Assembly: GCA_018241865.1 (NCBI GenBank)
Contig: JAFECY010000227.1
Span: 1 to 5,534, forward strand
Reading direction: 5' to 3'
Origin: Pseudomonadota bacterium
GTDB taxonomy: Bacteria; Pseudomonadota; Gammaproteobacteria; Burkholderiales; Burkholderiaceae_D
Length of the DNA stretch: 5,534 bases
Under the pieces are notes generated by a model. That model had not been told where the DNA came from and made no database searches. It was given only the letters and a program-made list of their open reading frames with translations. Position 1 is the stretch's first letter; the number at the start of each line of letters is the position of its first letter. Both the position numbers and the translations under genes were made by a program. Below, one piece after another: positions 1 through 5,219 of the stretch.

Positions 1-1
1 G

Positions 2-73
2 CAGCAGGTTGAAAATTGGATAGAATCGGAAATGCGGGTGATTTCGCCCGATATCTATTCAACAAAAACCTGA
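2..73 (+). CDS. plsC: C-terminal end of a probable PlsC-type lysophospholipid acyltransferase (partial, 5' end outside window)
   Basis: The second reading frame is open from the window edge and gives 23 residues ending in TGA at 71-73. It includes WIESEMRVISPDIY (residues 6-19 of the fragment). A tail of the form WIE-x-EMR-x-I-x-P-x-x-Y is what I recall at the C-terminus of 1-acyl-glycerol-3-phosphate acyltransferases in Burkholderiales. The order plsC, M48 peptidase, gloA is also familiar in that group. The family acylates lysophosphatidic acid to phosphatidic acid at the inner membrane. No catalytic motif lies in the window, because HX4D is N-terminal, so the identity rests on the tail and the neighbours. 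The stop sits 4 nt before the next start, which suggests co-transcription. Frame 1 closes at TGA 10-12, so this is the only plausible coding frame at the edge. Confidence 0.55.
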   Translation, partial: QQVENWIESEMRVISPDIYSTKT

Positions 74-77
74 TCCC

Positions 78-1004
78 TTGAAGCTACTACGCCAGAGTTC
101 GCCTGACCCGCATCAGCTCGCGCTGCAGCTCGATTTTTTTGCTCCCGATCCGGCTTCGCATGCGGCGGTCGATTCCCCCGCGCCGCAAGCACTGTCGGGC
201 GGCGGCGCACAATCCGCTGTGCAAAGTACGATGCAAGGCGTACCGCCCACGCAAAGCGAAACACCGCTCGCACCACCGCCCGGCAAACGCCGCATCCATC
301 TCGGCGGTCATGTGCTCGATTACACTCTAGTGCGCTCCAAACGCCGTTCGATCGGTTTTCTGATCGGCGACGAAGGCTTGCGCATGTGCGCGCCGAAGTG
401 GGTCACCATCGGCGAGATCGAAGGCGCGATCCGCGAGAAGCAGCGTTGGATATTCGCCAAACTCAACGAACGACGCGAACGTTCGGCGCGGCGCCTACAA
501 CCGCAGATGCAATGGCGCGACGGCGCGACCCTGCCTTATCTCGGCGCCGATCTGACGCTGCGCATCGCGAATACGCAGATACAAGGCATACACCACCATC
601 ACGAAACGCGCGAACTAATCGTTTGCTTGCCGGCTGATGCGAGCGAACAGCAATTGAAAGACCGCGTACAAGGCTGGCTGCAAATGGAAGCCAAGCGCCT
701 CTTCGCCGAGCGCCTGCCGCTGTACGCGCAAAAGCTGCAAGTCGTTTATCAATCTTTCGCGTTATCGTCGGCCACCACCCAATGGGGTTCCTGCACTGCC
801 GACGGCAAGATCCGCTTGAACTGGCGGCTGGTGCATTTTCCGCTGGCGCTGATCGATTACGTCATCGCCCATGAACTGTCGCACTTGCGCGAGATGAACC
901 ACAGTCCGCGCTTCTGGGCCACGGTGCAATCGATCTTCCCGGAATTTGAATCGGCCAAAAAAGCGCTGCGCGAACACGCGCCGGAATCGCTGCCGGCTTT
1001 CTGA
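78..1004 (+). CDS. YgjP/SprT-like M48-type zinc metallopeptidase
   Basis: This is a 308-residue predicted cytoplasmic protein. Residues 1-21 contain a short QLALQLDFF element, and 22-70 are a Pro/Ala/Gly/Gln-rich low-complexity linker. The conserved YgjP-like (DUF45) domain runs from about 71 to 305. The zinc site is visible as HELSH at 265-269 with a third ligand candidate H275 in NHSPRFW. The family signature WGSC is at 236-239, followed by the N-W-R stretch at 248-250. Family members are putative zinc-dependent proteases; I know of no firmly established substrate. The start is TTG at 78, because the frame closes upstream at TGA 39-41 and no ATG or GTG lies between. No Shine-Dalgarno is visible, so translation may be coupled to the upstream gene, which ends 4 nt before. 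The first in-frame ATG (231, M52) would remove only the linker and cannot be excluded. A natural HHHH run occurs at 172-175. The stop is 4 nt before gloA. Confidence 0.85.
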   Translation: MKLLRQSSPDPHQLALQLDFFAPDPASHAAVDSPAPQALSGGGAQSAVQSTMQGVPPTQSETPLAPPPGKRRIHLGGHVLDYTLVRSKRRSIGFLIGDEGLRMCAPKWVTIGEIEGAIREKQRWIFAKLNERRERSARRLQPQMQWRDGATLPYLGADLTLRIANTQIQGIHHHHETRELIVCLPADASEQQLKDRVQGWLQMEAKRLFAERLPLYAQKLQVVYQSFALSSATTQWGSCTADGKIRLNWRLVHFPLALIDYVIAHELSHLREMNHSPRFWATVQSIFPEFESAKKALREHAPESLPAF

Positions 1005-1008
1005 AACC

Positions 1009-1398
1009 ATGCATATCCTCCACACCATGCTGCGGGTCGGCAACCTGCAACGCGCCATCGATTTCTATACCCGGCTGCTCGGCATGAAGCTGCTGCGCAC
1101 CACCGACCGTCCCGAACAGCACTACACGCTAGCCTTCGTCGGCTACGGCAACAACCCGGACCATGCCGAACTGGAACTGACCTACAACTACGGCGTGGAC
1201 AAATACGAGATGGGCAGCGCATACGGCCACATCGCCATCGGCGTGCCGGATGTCTATCAGACTTGCGCTGCGATCAAAGCGGCGGGCGGCAATATCACGC
1301 GCGAACCGGGACCGGTGAAAGGCGGCGCGACTGTGATCGCCTTCGTGCAAGACCCGGACGGCTACAAGATCGAGTTGATTGAAAGACGGCCTGCCTAA
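1009..1398 (+). CDS. gloA: Lactoylglutathione lyase (glyoxalase I)
   Basis: This is a 129-residue single-unit glyoxalase I of the vicinal-oxygen-chelate fold. It isomerises the hemithioacetal of methylglyoxal and glutathione to S-lactoylglutathione, which glyoxalase II then hydrolyses; this is cytosolic methylglyoxal detoxification. All four metal ligands known from the E. coli enzyme are at matching positions: H5, E56, H74 and E122. Family blocks are clear: [11 protein letters not shown] (3-13), YTLAFVGYG (39-47), [11 protein letters not shown] (56-66) and [10 protein letters not shown] (115-124). The length matches E. coli-type, Ni/Co-activated enzymes, which lack the extra segments of the Zn-type. 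ATG 1009 is chosen because family proteins begin M-x-I-L-H-T-M-L-R. An in-frame ATG 21 codons upstream lies inside the preceding gene and adds unrelated residues. The gap to the upstream stop is 4 nt and no strong ribosome binding site is visible, so coupled translation is likely. Confidence 0.96.
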   Translation: MHILHTMLRVGNLQRAIDFYTRLLGMKLLRTTDRPEQHYTLAFVGYGNNPDHAELELTYNYGVDKYEMGSAYGHIAIGVPDVYQTCAAIKAAGGNITREPGPVKGGATVIAFVQDPDGYKIELIERRPA

Positions 1399-1421
1399 GC
1401 GCCGCTCTCGGGCATGCACGC

Positions 1422-1435
1422 CCTGAATTTTCAGG
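1422..1435. promoter_or_regulatory. 14-bp palindrome CCTGAA-TT-TTCAGG after gloA
   Basis: This is a perfect 6-bp inverted repeat with a 2-bp spacer, 23 nt past the gloA stop and just before the possible -35 of the kinase promoter. The 2-nt spacer is too short for a good RNA hairpin loop and no clean T-tract follows, so a protein-binding site fits better than a terminator. A weaker GGGC/GCCC pair (1410-1413 with 1420-1423) abuts it and could be a poor terminator stem. Function is inferred only from symmetry and position. Confidence 0.35.
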
Positions 1436-1436
1436 A

Positions 1437-1463
1437 TTGAACTGGCTAATTTGACGATACAAT
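1437..1463 (+). promoter_or_regulatory. Weak candidate sigma70 promoter for the sensor kinase gene
   Basis: TTGAAC (1437-1442) is a possible -35. TACAAT (1458-1463) matches five of six bases of the -10 consensus. The 15-nt spacer is short of the ideal 17. TTGACG at 1451-1456 is a better -35 by sequence but has no -10 at the right distance. The site lies about 50 nt before the kinase start, in the only gap between gloA and the kinase. Confidence 0.3.
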
Positions 1464-1484
1464 TCCTCCACATCGTCTCGCGCA

Positions 1485-1505
1485 GAATCTGTCGCGGAAT
1501 CTGTC
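1485..1505 (+). repeat. Direct repeat GAATCTGTC, two copies 12 bp apart
   Basis: GAATCTGTC occurs at 1485-1493 and exactly again at 1497-1505, separated by GCG. The second copy abuts the AGGA ribosome binding site of the kinase gene (1506-1509). A 12-bp period is close to one helical turn, as expected for tandem protein-binding half-sites, but a small chance duplication is equally possible. Confidence 0.5.
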
Positions 1506-1514
1506 AGGATCCTC

Positions 1515-3365
1515 ATGTTCATCCTCGTTCACCGATTGTTCTTGCTGGTACTCGCCTGCCTGTGCTGGCTTGCGCCGCCCGCCCTTGCCGCCACACCGGC
1601 CGCGCAACAACCGGTGCTGGTGCTATCGACTGACAGCTACAGCCCCACGTTTTTCAAAATCTTCGCCAGCATGAATGGCGTGCTCCAACAAAATCTGAAA
1701 GACGGTTACGTCCTGTATCCGCAAGGGCTCGATGCGCATCATCTGAACAATCCAGCATACCGCCAGCAAGTTCACTCTCTACTGCAGGAAAAATTTCGCC
1801 ACACTGATTTCAAGGCGATCGTGGTGATCGGCAATAGCGCACTGCGCTTTCTGCTGGAATCACAACCGCGCCTCTGGCCCGATACGCCGATTGTCTTCAC
1901 CAGGGTCAGCAGCAATGCACTCGATAAAATGTCTCTGCCAAAAAATGCGACTGGCTTCAAGGTAGGCTATTCGTTGAGCCATACGGTGAATTTGGCGCGT
2001 GCTCTCCTGCCACAAACCAAACGATTGGCATTGATCGGCAATGCTCCAGAGAACGACAATTACCGTCCGTATTTCAATGCTGATCTAAGCGCACTGCACG
2101 ATCAGATGGCATTCATCGACCTGCGCGGCCAGCCGATCGAGGAAATCAGGCAAGCCGCTGCTACGCTACCGCAAGATACTGTGATCTACTTCACATCACT
2201 GACAGACGACAGCACGGGGCGCAATTTCTTTTCACAGGTTGCGCTGCAATCGATTGCCTCCAAAGCCAATCGACCCATCCTCGTCGATAATGAAACCAAT
2301 ATCGATGCCGGCGTAGTAGGTGGCATCGTTTACGACCCGGTGACAGAAGGTAGCGATGCCGGCAAGCTAGTGCAACGCGTCCTGCAAGGGGAAGCGGCTT
2401 CCACGATACCAATCGCCACCAGTCCCGCGGAGCCCGTTTTCGACTGGCGTGAACTCAATCGCTGGCATATTAGCCGGGAGAGATTACCTCCGCAAAGTGA
2501 AGTGCGCCATTACGAACCCACTGCTTGGGAACAATATCGCCGAGAAATCATTGCCATTATTGCCGTCATCGTCCTGCAATTCGGTCTGATGGTATGGCTA
2601 TTGTTAGAACATAAGCGTCGCATACGCGCGGAACAGGATTCACGCCGGCGTCTGGCAGAAATTGCACACATGAACCGTATCACGACCGCCACATTTTTCT
2701 CGGCCACACTGGCACATGAATTGAATCAACCGCTGGCGGCCATCCTCAGCAATACAGAAGCGGCAATGCTGTTCCTGAAATCCGACCCGCCTGCGCTCAA
2801 GGACGTACAAGAAATTCTGAACGATATCTACCGCGATGATCGACGTGCCAGCGATCTGATCCTGCGGATGCGCGAATTGCTGAAAAAATCGGAATCGACA
2901 GTACAGGTGATCGACCTGAACGACGTGGTCAACAACACCATGCAATTCCTTGCTGGTGAAGCGCGCAACCGAAACGTGATGCTCACGGCGCATTTGTCGT
3001 ATCACCATCTACTGGTCTTCGCTGACCAAGTGCAGTTGCAGCAAGTCATCATCAATCTCATCATCAACAGCATGGATGCGCTGGCCGAGATGCCGGACGG
3101 CCAGCGCGCGATCAGTGTACGGACTGCGCTCGTCGATGCCGGCGCTGAAGTGTGCGTGTTGGATTCCGGTCCTGGATTCGGCGACAATCTGGGGCGCATC
3201 TTCGAATCGTTTTTCACCACCAAACCGCACGGCATGGGGCTGGGTCTGCCGATCATTTCAGACATCGTCCACTCGCACGGCGGCCACATCACAGCCGAGA
3301 ACAGCCCCGGCAGCGGCGCAATGGTGTGCGTCGTGCTGCCGCTGCACAAGGAATCGTCGATATGA
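1515..3365 (+). CDS. Sensor histidine kinase with periplasmic ABC-type substrate-binding-like domain
   Basis: This is a 616-residue inner-membrane kinase. Residues 1-25 form a signal peptide (hydrophobic 8-20, ALA cleavage site at 23-25). About 32-315 resembles the ABC_sub_bind (TrpX-like) periplasmic binding-protein fold: VLVLSTDSYSP at 34-44, then KAIVVIGNSALRFL, the PIVFTRVS strand, RLALIGNAPEN and RPILVDNE. One membrane helix follows at about 345-364, bounded by charged HKRR residues. The cytoplasmic part is an HPK4/FixL-type core with no PAS domain: H-box LAHELNQPLAA with phospho-acceptor H401, N-box NLIINSMDA (N514, N518), G1 DSGPGFG (550-556), F-box FFTTK, and G2 GMGLGL (573-578). The layout suggests the periplasmic domain binds a small solute directly and signals to the kinase; the ligand is unknown. 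ATG 1515 has AGGA at 1506-1509, 5 nt upstream, and gives a proper signal peptide. The stop overlaps the response-regulator start, so that regulator is the likely partner. Confidence 0.93.
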   Translation: MFILVHRLFLLVLACLCWLAPPALAATPAAQQPVLVLSTDSYSPTFFKIFASMNGVLQQNLKDGYVLYPQGLDAHHLNNPAYRQQVHSLLQEKFRHTDFKAIVVIGNSALRFLLESQPRLWPDTPIVFTRVSSNALDKMSLPKNATGFKVGYSLSHTVNLARALLPQTKRLALIGNAPENDNYRPYFNADLSALHDQMAFIDLRGQPIEEIRQAAATLPQDTVIYFTSLTDDSTGRNFFSQVALQSIASKANRPILVDNETNIDAGVVGGIVYDPVTEGSDAGKLVQRVLQGEAASTIPIATSPAEPVFDWRELNRWHISRERLPPQSEVRHYEPTAWEQYRREIIAIIAVIVLQFGLMVWLLLEHKRRIRAEQDSRRRLAEIAHMNRITTATFFSATLAHELNQPLAAILSNTEAAMLFLKSDPPALKDVQEILNDIYRDDRRASDLILRMRELLKKSESTVQVIDLNDVVNNTMQFLAGEARNRNVMLTAHLSYHHLLVFADQVQLQQVIINLIINSMDALAEMPDGQRAISVRTALVDAGAEVCVLDSGPGFGDNLGRIFESFFTTKPHGMGLGLPIISDIVHSHGGHITAENSPGSGAMVCVVLPLHKESSI

Positions 3366-3997
3366 ACGACACACCGCCGCTGATCCATATCGTCGATGAC
3401 GAGGCCGCGCTGCGCACCGCCTTGTCGCGCCTGTTGACGGCATCTGGCTATCGCGTCGCCAGTTACGAATCCGCCGCCCAGTTCCTCGATCGCCCCGGCA
3501 ACGAAGAACCGGGATGTATCCTGCTCGATGTCAACATGCCGGGCTTGAGCGGTCTGCAATTGCAGGAGCATCTCGGCAAGATACGCAGCCGCTTGCCCAT
3601 CATCTTTCTGACTGGGCATGGCGACATCACCATGAGCGTACGCGCCATCAAGGCCGGCGCAGAGAATTTTTTGGCCAAACCGGTCGCGCAGACTGACCTC
3701 ATCGACGCCATCCAGTGCGCGTTACAGCGTTATCACGCGACCCATGCCGAGCATGCGCAACAGGATGCTTTACAACGCCGTTTCGCTTTGCTGACGGCAA
3801 GGGAAAAGGAAGTGTTCGCCCTACTGATCCAAGGTTTGCTCAACAAGCAAATCGCCCACGAGTTGGGCAACACCGAACGCACCGTCAAGGCGCATCGCCA
3901 CAGCATCATGGAAAAGATGGAAGCCAAATCCTTGGCGGAGCTGGTTGCGCTGGCGTCCCGAGCCGGTTGGCTGCCCGCTCCGGCGGTTTCCGACTGA
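3362..3997 (+). CDS. FixJ/NarL-family DNA-binding response regulator
   Basis: This is a 211-residue cytoplasmic transcription regulator. The receiver domain (about 6-122) keeps every phosphorylation residue: acidic pair D12/D13, phospho-acceptor D56 in LLDVNMPGLSG, T84 in LTGHGD, and K106 in AKPV. A short linker leads to a LuxR-type helix-turn-helix at about 141-205, with LTAREKEVFALL and LNKQIAHELGNTERTVKAHR; the second helix contacts DNA in this family. ATG 3362 overlaps the kinase stop as ATGA, and AAGGAA at 3348-3353 is a good ribosome binding site 8 nt upstream. Longer in-frame starts inside the kinase gene add residues unlike any receiver. The overlap indicates translational coupling and cognate pairing with the kinase. 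Targets are not shown directly. The palindrome at 4195-4204 is the best nearby candidate operator, and this link is only an inference. Confidence 0.95.
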   Translation: MNDTPPLIHIVDDEAALRTALSRLLTASGYRVASYESAAQFLDRPGNEEPGCILLDVNMPGLSGLQLQEHLGKIRSRLPIIFLTGHGDITMSVRAIKAGAENFLAKPVAQTDLIDAIQCALQRYHATHAEHAQQDALQRRFALLTAREKEVFALLIQGLLNKQIAHELGNTERTVKAHRHSIMEKMEAKSLAELVALASRAGWLPAPAVSD

Positions 3998-3999
3998 AC

Positions 4000-4017
4000 T
4001 GACTTCAGCACAAGTCA
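4000..4017 (+). other. Small hairpin after the response regulator stop
   Basis: TGACTT (4000-4005) and AAGTCA (4012-4017) form a perfect 6-bp stem with the 6-nt loop CAGCAC, starting 3 nt past the stop. The stem is AT-rich and no T-run follows, so it is a poor intrinsic terminator. It may protect the mRNA 3' end or be chance. Confidence 0.3.
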
Positions 4018-4161
4018 TACGTCCTCGTTCGACCTCGATGGTTTGCCGCTCGGCCATCTGAGATTCGACTACGCTTACATCAGCGGCATGCCACGCAACT
4101 AGAACGGCTGCGGCTGCACCATCGCCCCTCACCCCATCGCCAGTACAGCCTCCCTCCCGGC

Positions 4162-4177
4162 AGGCCGTGCTATTGCA
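4162..4177 (+). promoter_or_regulatory. Candidate sigma54 (-24/-12) promoter upstream of the receiver/cheW/mcp genes
   Basis: The invariant GG (4163-4164) and GC (4175-4176) are exactly 10 nt apart, as sigma54 promoters require. The -12 element TTGCA (4173-4177) matches fully. The -24 element AGGCCGT keeps GGC but not the rest of TGGCACG. This gives 8 of 12 consensus positions. Transcription would start near 4188, leaving a leader of about 84 nt before the receiver gene. It lies in the only sizeable gap upstream of that gene. No activator binding site can be assigned with confidence, and chance matches at this level do occur. Confidence 0.35.
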
Positions 4178-4194
4178 CCAAAGGACAATATCCC

Positions 4195-4204
4195 CACCTA
4201 GGTG
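4195..4204. promoter_or_regulatory. Perfect palindrome CACCTAGGTG, possible operator
   Basis: This is an uninterrupted 10-bp palindrome about 70 nt before the receiver gene. An outer pair, GCACC at 4175-4179 and GGTGC at 4201-4205, adds further dyad symmetry around a GGACAATATCC core. LuxR-type regulators bind as dimers to short dyads, so the FixJ-type regulator encoded just upstream is a candidate binder. No known consensus is matched here. Confidence 0.35.
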
Positions 4205-4225
4205 CGCTTGCTAAAGTAAGTCATC

Positions 4226-4243
4226 CGAGGCGCAATGGCCTCG
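4226..4243 (+). other. GC-rich hairpin in the leader of the receiver gene
   Basis: CGAGGC (4226-4231) and GCCTCG (4238-4243) form a perfect 6-bp GC-rich stem with the 6-nt loop GCAATG. It ends 28 nt before ATG 4272 and only 7 nt before the alternative ATG at 4251. No T-tract follows, so it is not a standard terminator. It could shape the mRNA leader and disfavour the upstream start. Confidence 0.4.
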
Positions 4244-4271
4244 CCGATTGATGGAAACAGCAGGCAGACCC

Positions 4272-4649
4272 ATGACGAATTCCCCCTCCATCGTTGCCGT
4301 GGTTGAAAACGATACGGCTTTATTAACCGCGCTGGATCGTTTGCTGCGAGCGCATGGCTATCACGCGGAAGTGTATGGCTCGGCGGAAAGTTTTTTGGAA
4401 CGCCAGTCGGCAACACGCATTACTTGCTTGATTCTGGACATCGACCTCGACGGCATTTCTGGACTGGAATTACAAAAAACATTAGTCGGAACAGGGTGCG
4501 CGCCGCCGATTGTATTCATCACCGGGCATGGCGAAGCGCACAGCATGCGACAAGCGCAGGAGATGGGGTGTATTGCCTACCTCATCAAACCCTTTGAGTC
4601 ACGCCAGTTGATCCAAGCATTGCATCAAGCAATTCAGAAGGCGGAATGA
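4272..4649 (+). CDS. Stand-alone receiver (CheY-like, FixJ-type REC) protein
   Basis: This is a 125-residue single receiver domain with no output domain; the protein ends right after the last receiver helix. It aligns without gaps to the first 122 residues of the response regulator encoded upstream (roughly 35-40% identity by eye), with phospho-acceptor D56, T84 in ITGHG and K106 in IKPF all in place. The acidic pocket is altered: the usual D-D pair is E12-N13, followed by D14, and the usual P60 after the phospho-site is D. Such proteins act as phosphate shuttles, sinks or protein-interaction switches. ATG 4272 is chosen because the protein then begins like its paralogue (M-x-x-x-P); AGCAGG lies about 8 nt upstream. 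TTG 4248 or ATG 4251 would add 8 or 7 residues and are possible. cheW follows after 40 nt, so a role in chemotaxis signalling is plausible but unproven. Confidence 0.9.
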   Translation: MTNSPSIVAVVENDTALLTALDRLLRAHGYHAEVYGSAESFLERQSATRITCLILDIDLDGISGLELQKTLVGTGCAPPIVFITGHGEAHSMRQAQEMGCIAYLIKPFESRQLIQALHQAIQKAE

Positions 4650-4676
4650 AGCAGCAAGATAATAAACCACCAGTAC

Positions 4677-4683
4677 AAAGGAG
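4677..4683 (+). promoter_or_regulatory. Strong ribosome binding site of cheW
   Basis: AAAGGAG sits 6 nt before ATG 4690. It is close to the ideal Shine-Dalgarno, much stronger than those of the genes upstream, and fixes the cheW start. Confidence 0.85.
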
Positions 4684-4689
4684 CAGATC

Positions 4690-5187
4690 ATGGAACTAAT
4701 TGCCGCAAACGAGAAGCAAACCACAATTGACAACATCGGCATGGAATTTCTCGCCTTCCGGCTTGGGGAAGAAGAATACGGCGTGCAAATTCTGAAAGTG
4801 CAGGAATTACGCAACTACGAGAACGTCACAACGATCGCCAACGCACCGAATTTCATCAAGGGCGTCATCAATTTGCGCGGTCGCATCGTGCCGATCATCG
4901 ACATGCGGATCAAGTTCAACCTGGGCAATCCAACCTACGATCAATTCACCGTCGTCATCATCTTGAACGTCGCCAATCACATCATCGGCATGGTGGTGGA
5001 CAGCGTGTCGGATGTCATCACGTTGACGCCGGGTGATATCAAGCCGGCACCGGAAATGGGCGCGGCTTTCGATACGCAATACCTGATCGGCCTCGGCACC
5101 ATCGACCAACGCATGTTGATGCTGATCGATATCGAACGCCTCATGTCGAGTAACGACATCAGCCTGATCGCCCAAGTAGCGGCATAA
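4690..5187 (+). CDS. cheW: Chemotaxis coupling protein CheW
   Basis: This is a 165-residue cytoplasmic adaptor, one CheW-like SH3-type domain spanning about 17-155, the usual length. CheW links methyl-accepting receptors to the kinase CheA in the chemosensory array. Visible family marks are FLAFRLGEEEYGVQILKVQE (20-39), the conserved GVINLRGRIVPIIDMR segment (58-73) that includes the receptor/CheA contact region, VVIILNV and IGMVVDSVSDVI in the second barrel, and YLIGLGTIDQRMLMLIDIERL near the end. The start is set by AAAGGAG. It lies 40 nt after the receiver gene with no clear terminator between, and 32 nt before an MCP gene, so a receiver/cheW/mcp transcription unit is likely. In the main flagellar che operons of related bacteria cheA precedes cheW; here a FixJ-type receiver takes that place, so this may be an accessory CheW copy. 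Confidence 0.97.
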   Translation: MELIAANEKQTTIDNIGMEFLAFRLGEEEYGVQILKVQELRNYENVTTIANAPNFIKGVINLRGRIVPIIDMRIKFNLGNPTYDQFTVVIILNVANHIIGMVVDSVSDVITLTPGDIKPAPEMGAAFDTQYLIGLGTIDQRMLMLIDIERLMSSNDISLIAQVAA

Positions 5188-5207
5188 CCCATCCAAGACA
5201 TCTTATT

Positions 5208-5212
5208 AGGAG
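5208..5212 (+). promoter_or_regulatory. Ribosome binding site of the MCP gene
   Basis: AGGAG lies 7 nt before ATG 5220 and supports that start. The 32-nt gap from cheW shows no promoter or terminator. Confidence 0.8.
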
Positions 5213-5219
5213 AACCATC

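Noticed and set aside
946..1008. 21-codon N-terminal extension of gloA from an upstream ATG
   Set aside because: It lies within the peptidase gene in another frame, gives basic residues unlike glyoxalase I, and shifts H5 away from its known position; ATG 1009 fits the family exactly.
857..1222. 121-residue - strand open frame over the peptidase/gloA junction
   Set aside because: Its Arg/Cys/Ser-rich sequence without motifs is antisense to two clear genes.
1410..1435. Intrinsic terminator after gloA
   Set aside because: The GGGC/GCCC stem is only 4 bp, the following T-run is interrupted, and the adjacent palindrome has a 2-nt loop; this is not convincing as a terminator.
3152..3361. Longer version of the FixJ-type regulator starting inside the kinase gene
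   Set aside because: The extra 70 residues are Arg/His-rich out-of-frame translation of the kinase ATP-binding domain; ATG 3362 has a good ribosome binding site and starts right before the receiver fold.
3002..3619. 205-residue open frame on the - strand across the kinase/regulator junction
   Set aside because: It is antisense to two well-supported genes, has no recognisable domain, and its composition is what the complement of these codons yields.
3821..4132. - strand open frame reaching into the 3998-4271 gap
   Set aside because: Most of it is antisense to the regulator's DNA-binding domain, and the part in the gap shows no recognisable domain or ribosome binding site.
4105..4141. Short repeats GGCTGC-GGCTGC and two CCATCGCC copies in the 3998-4271 gap
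   Set aside because: They are low-complexity, GC-rich duplications of 6-8 bp without regular spacing to other elements, which are expected by chance.
4212..4250. Sigma28-like halves TAAAGTAA (4212-4219) and GCCGATTG (4243-4250) before the receiver gene
   Set aside because: Each half resembles the flagellar sigma28 consensus, but the gap between them is 23 nt instead of about 11, and neither half has a partner at the right distance.
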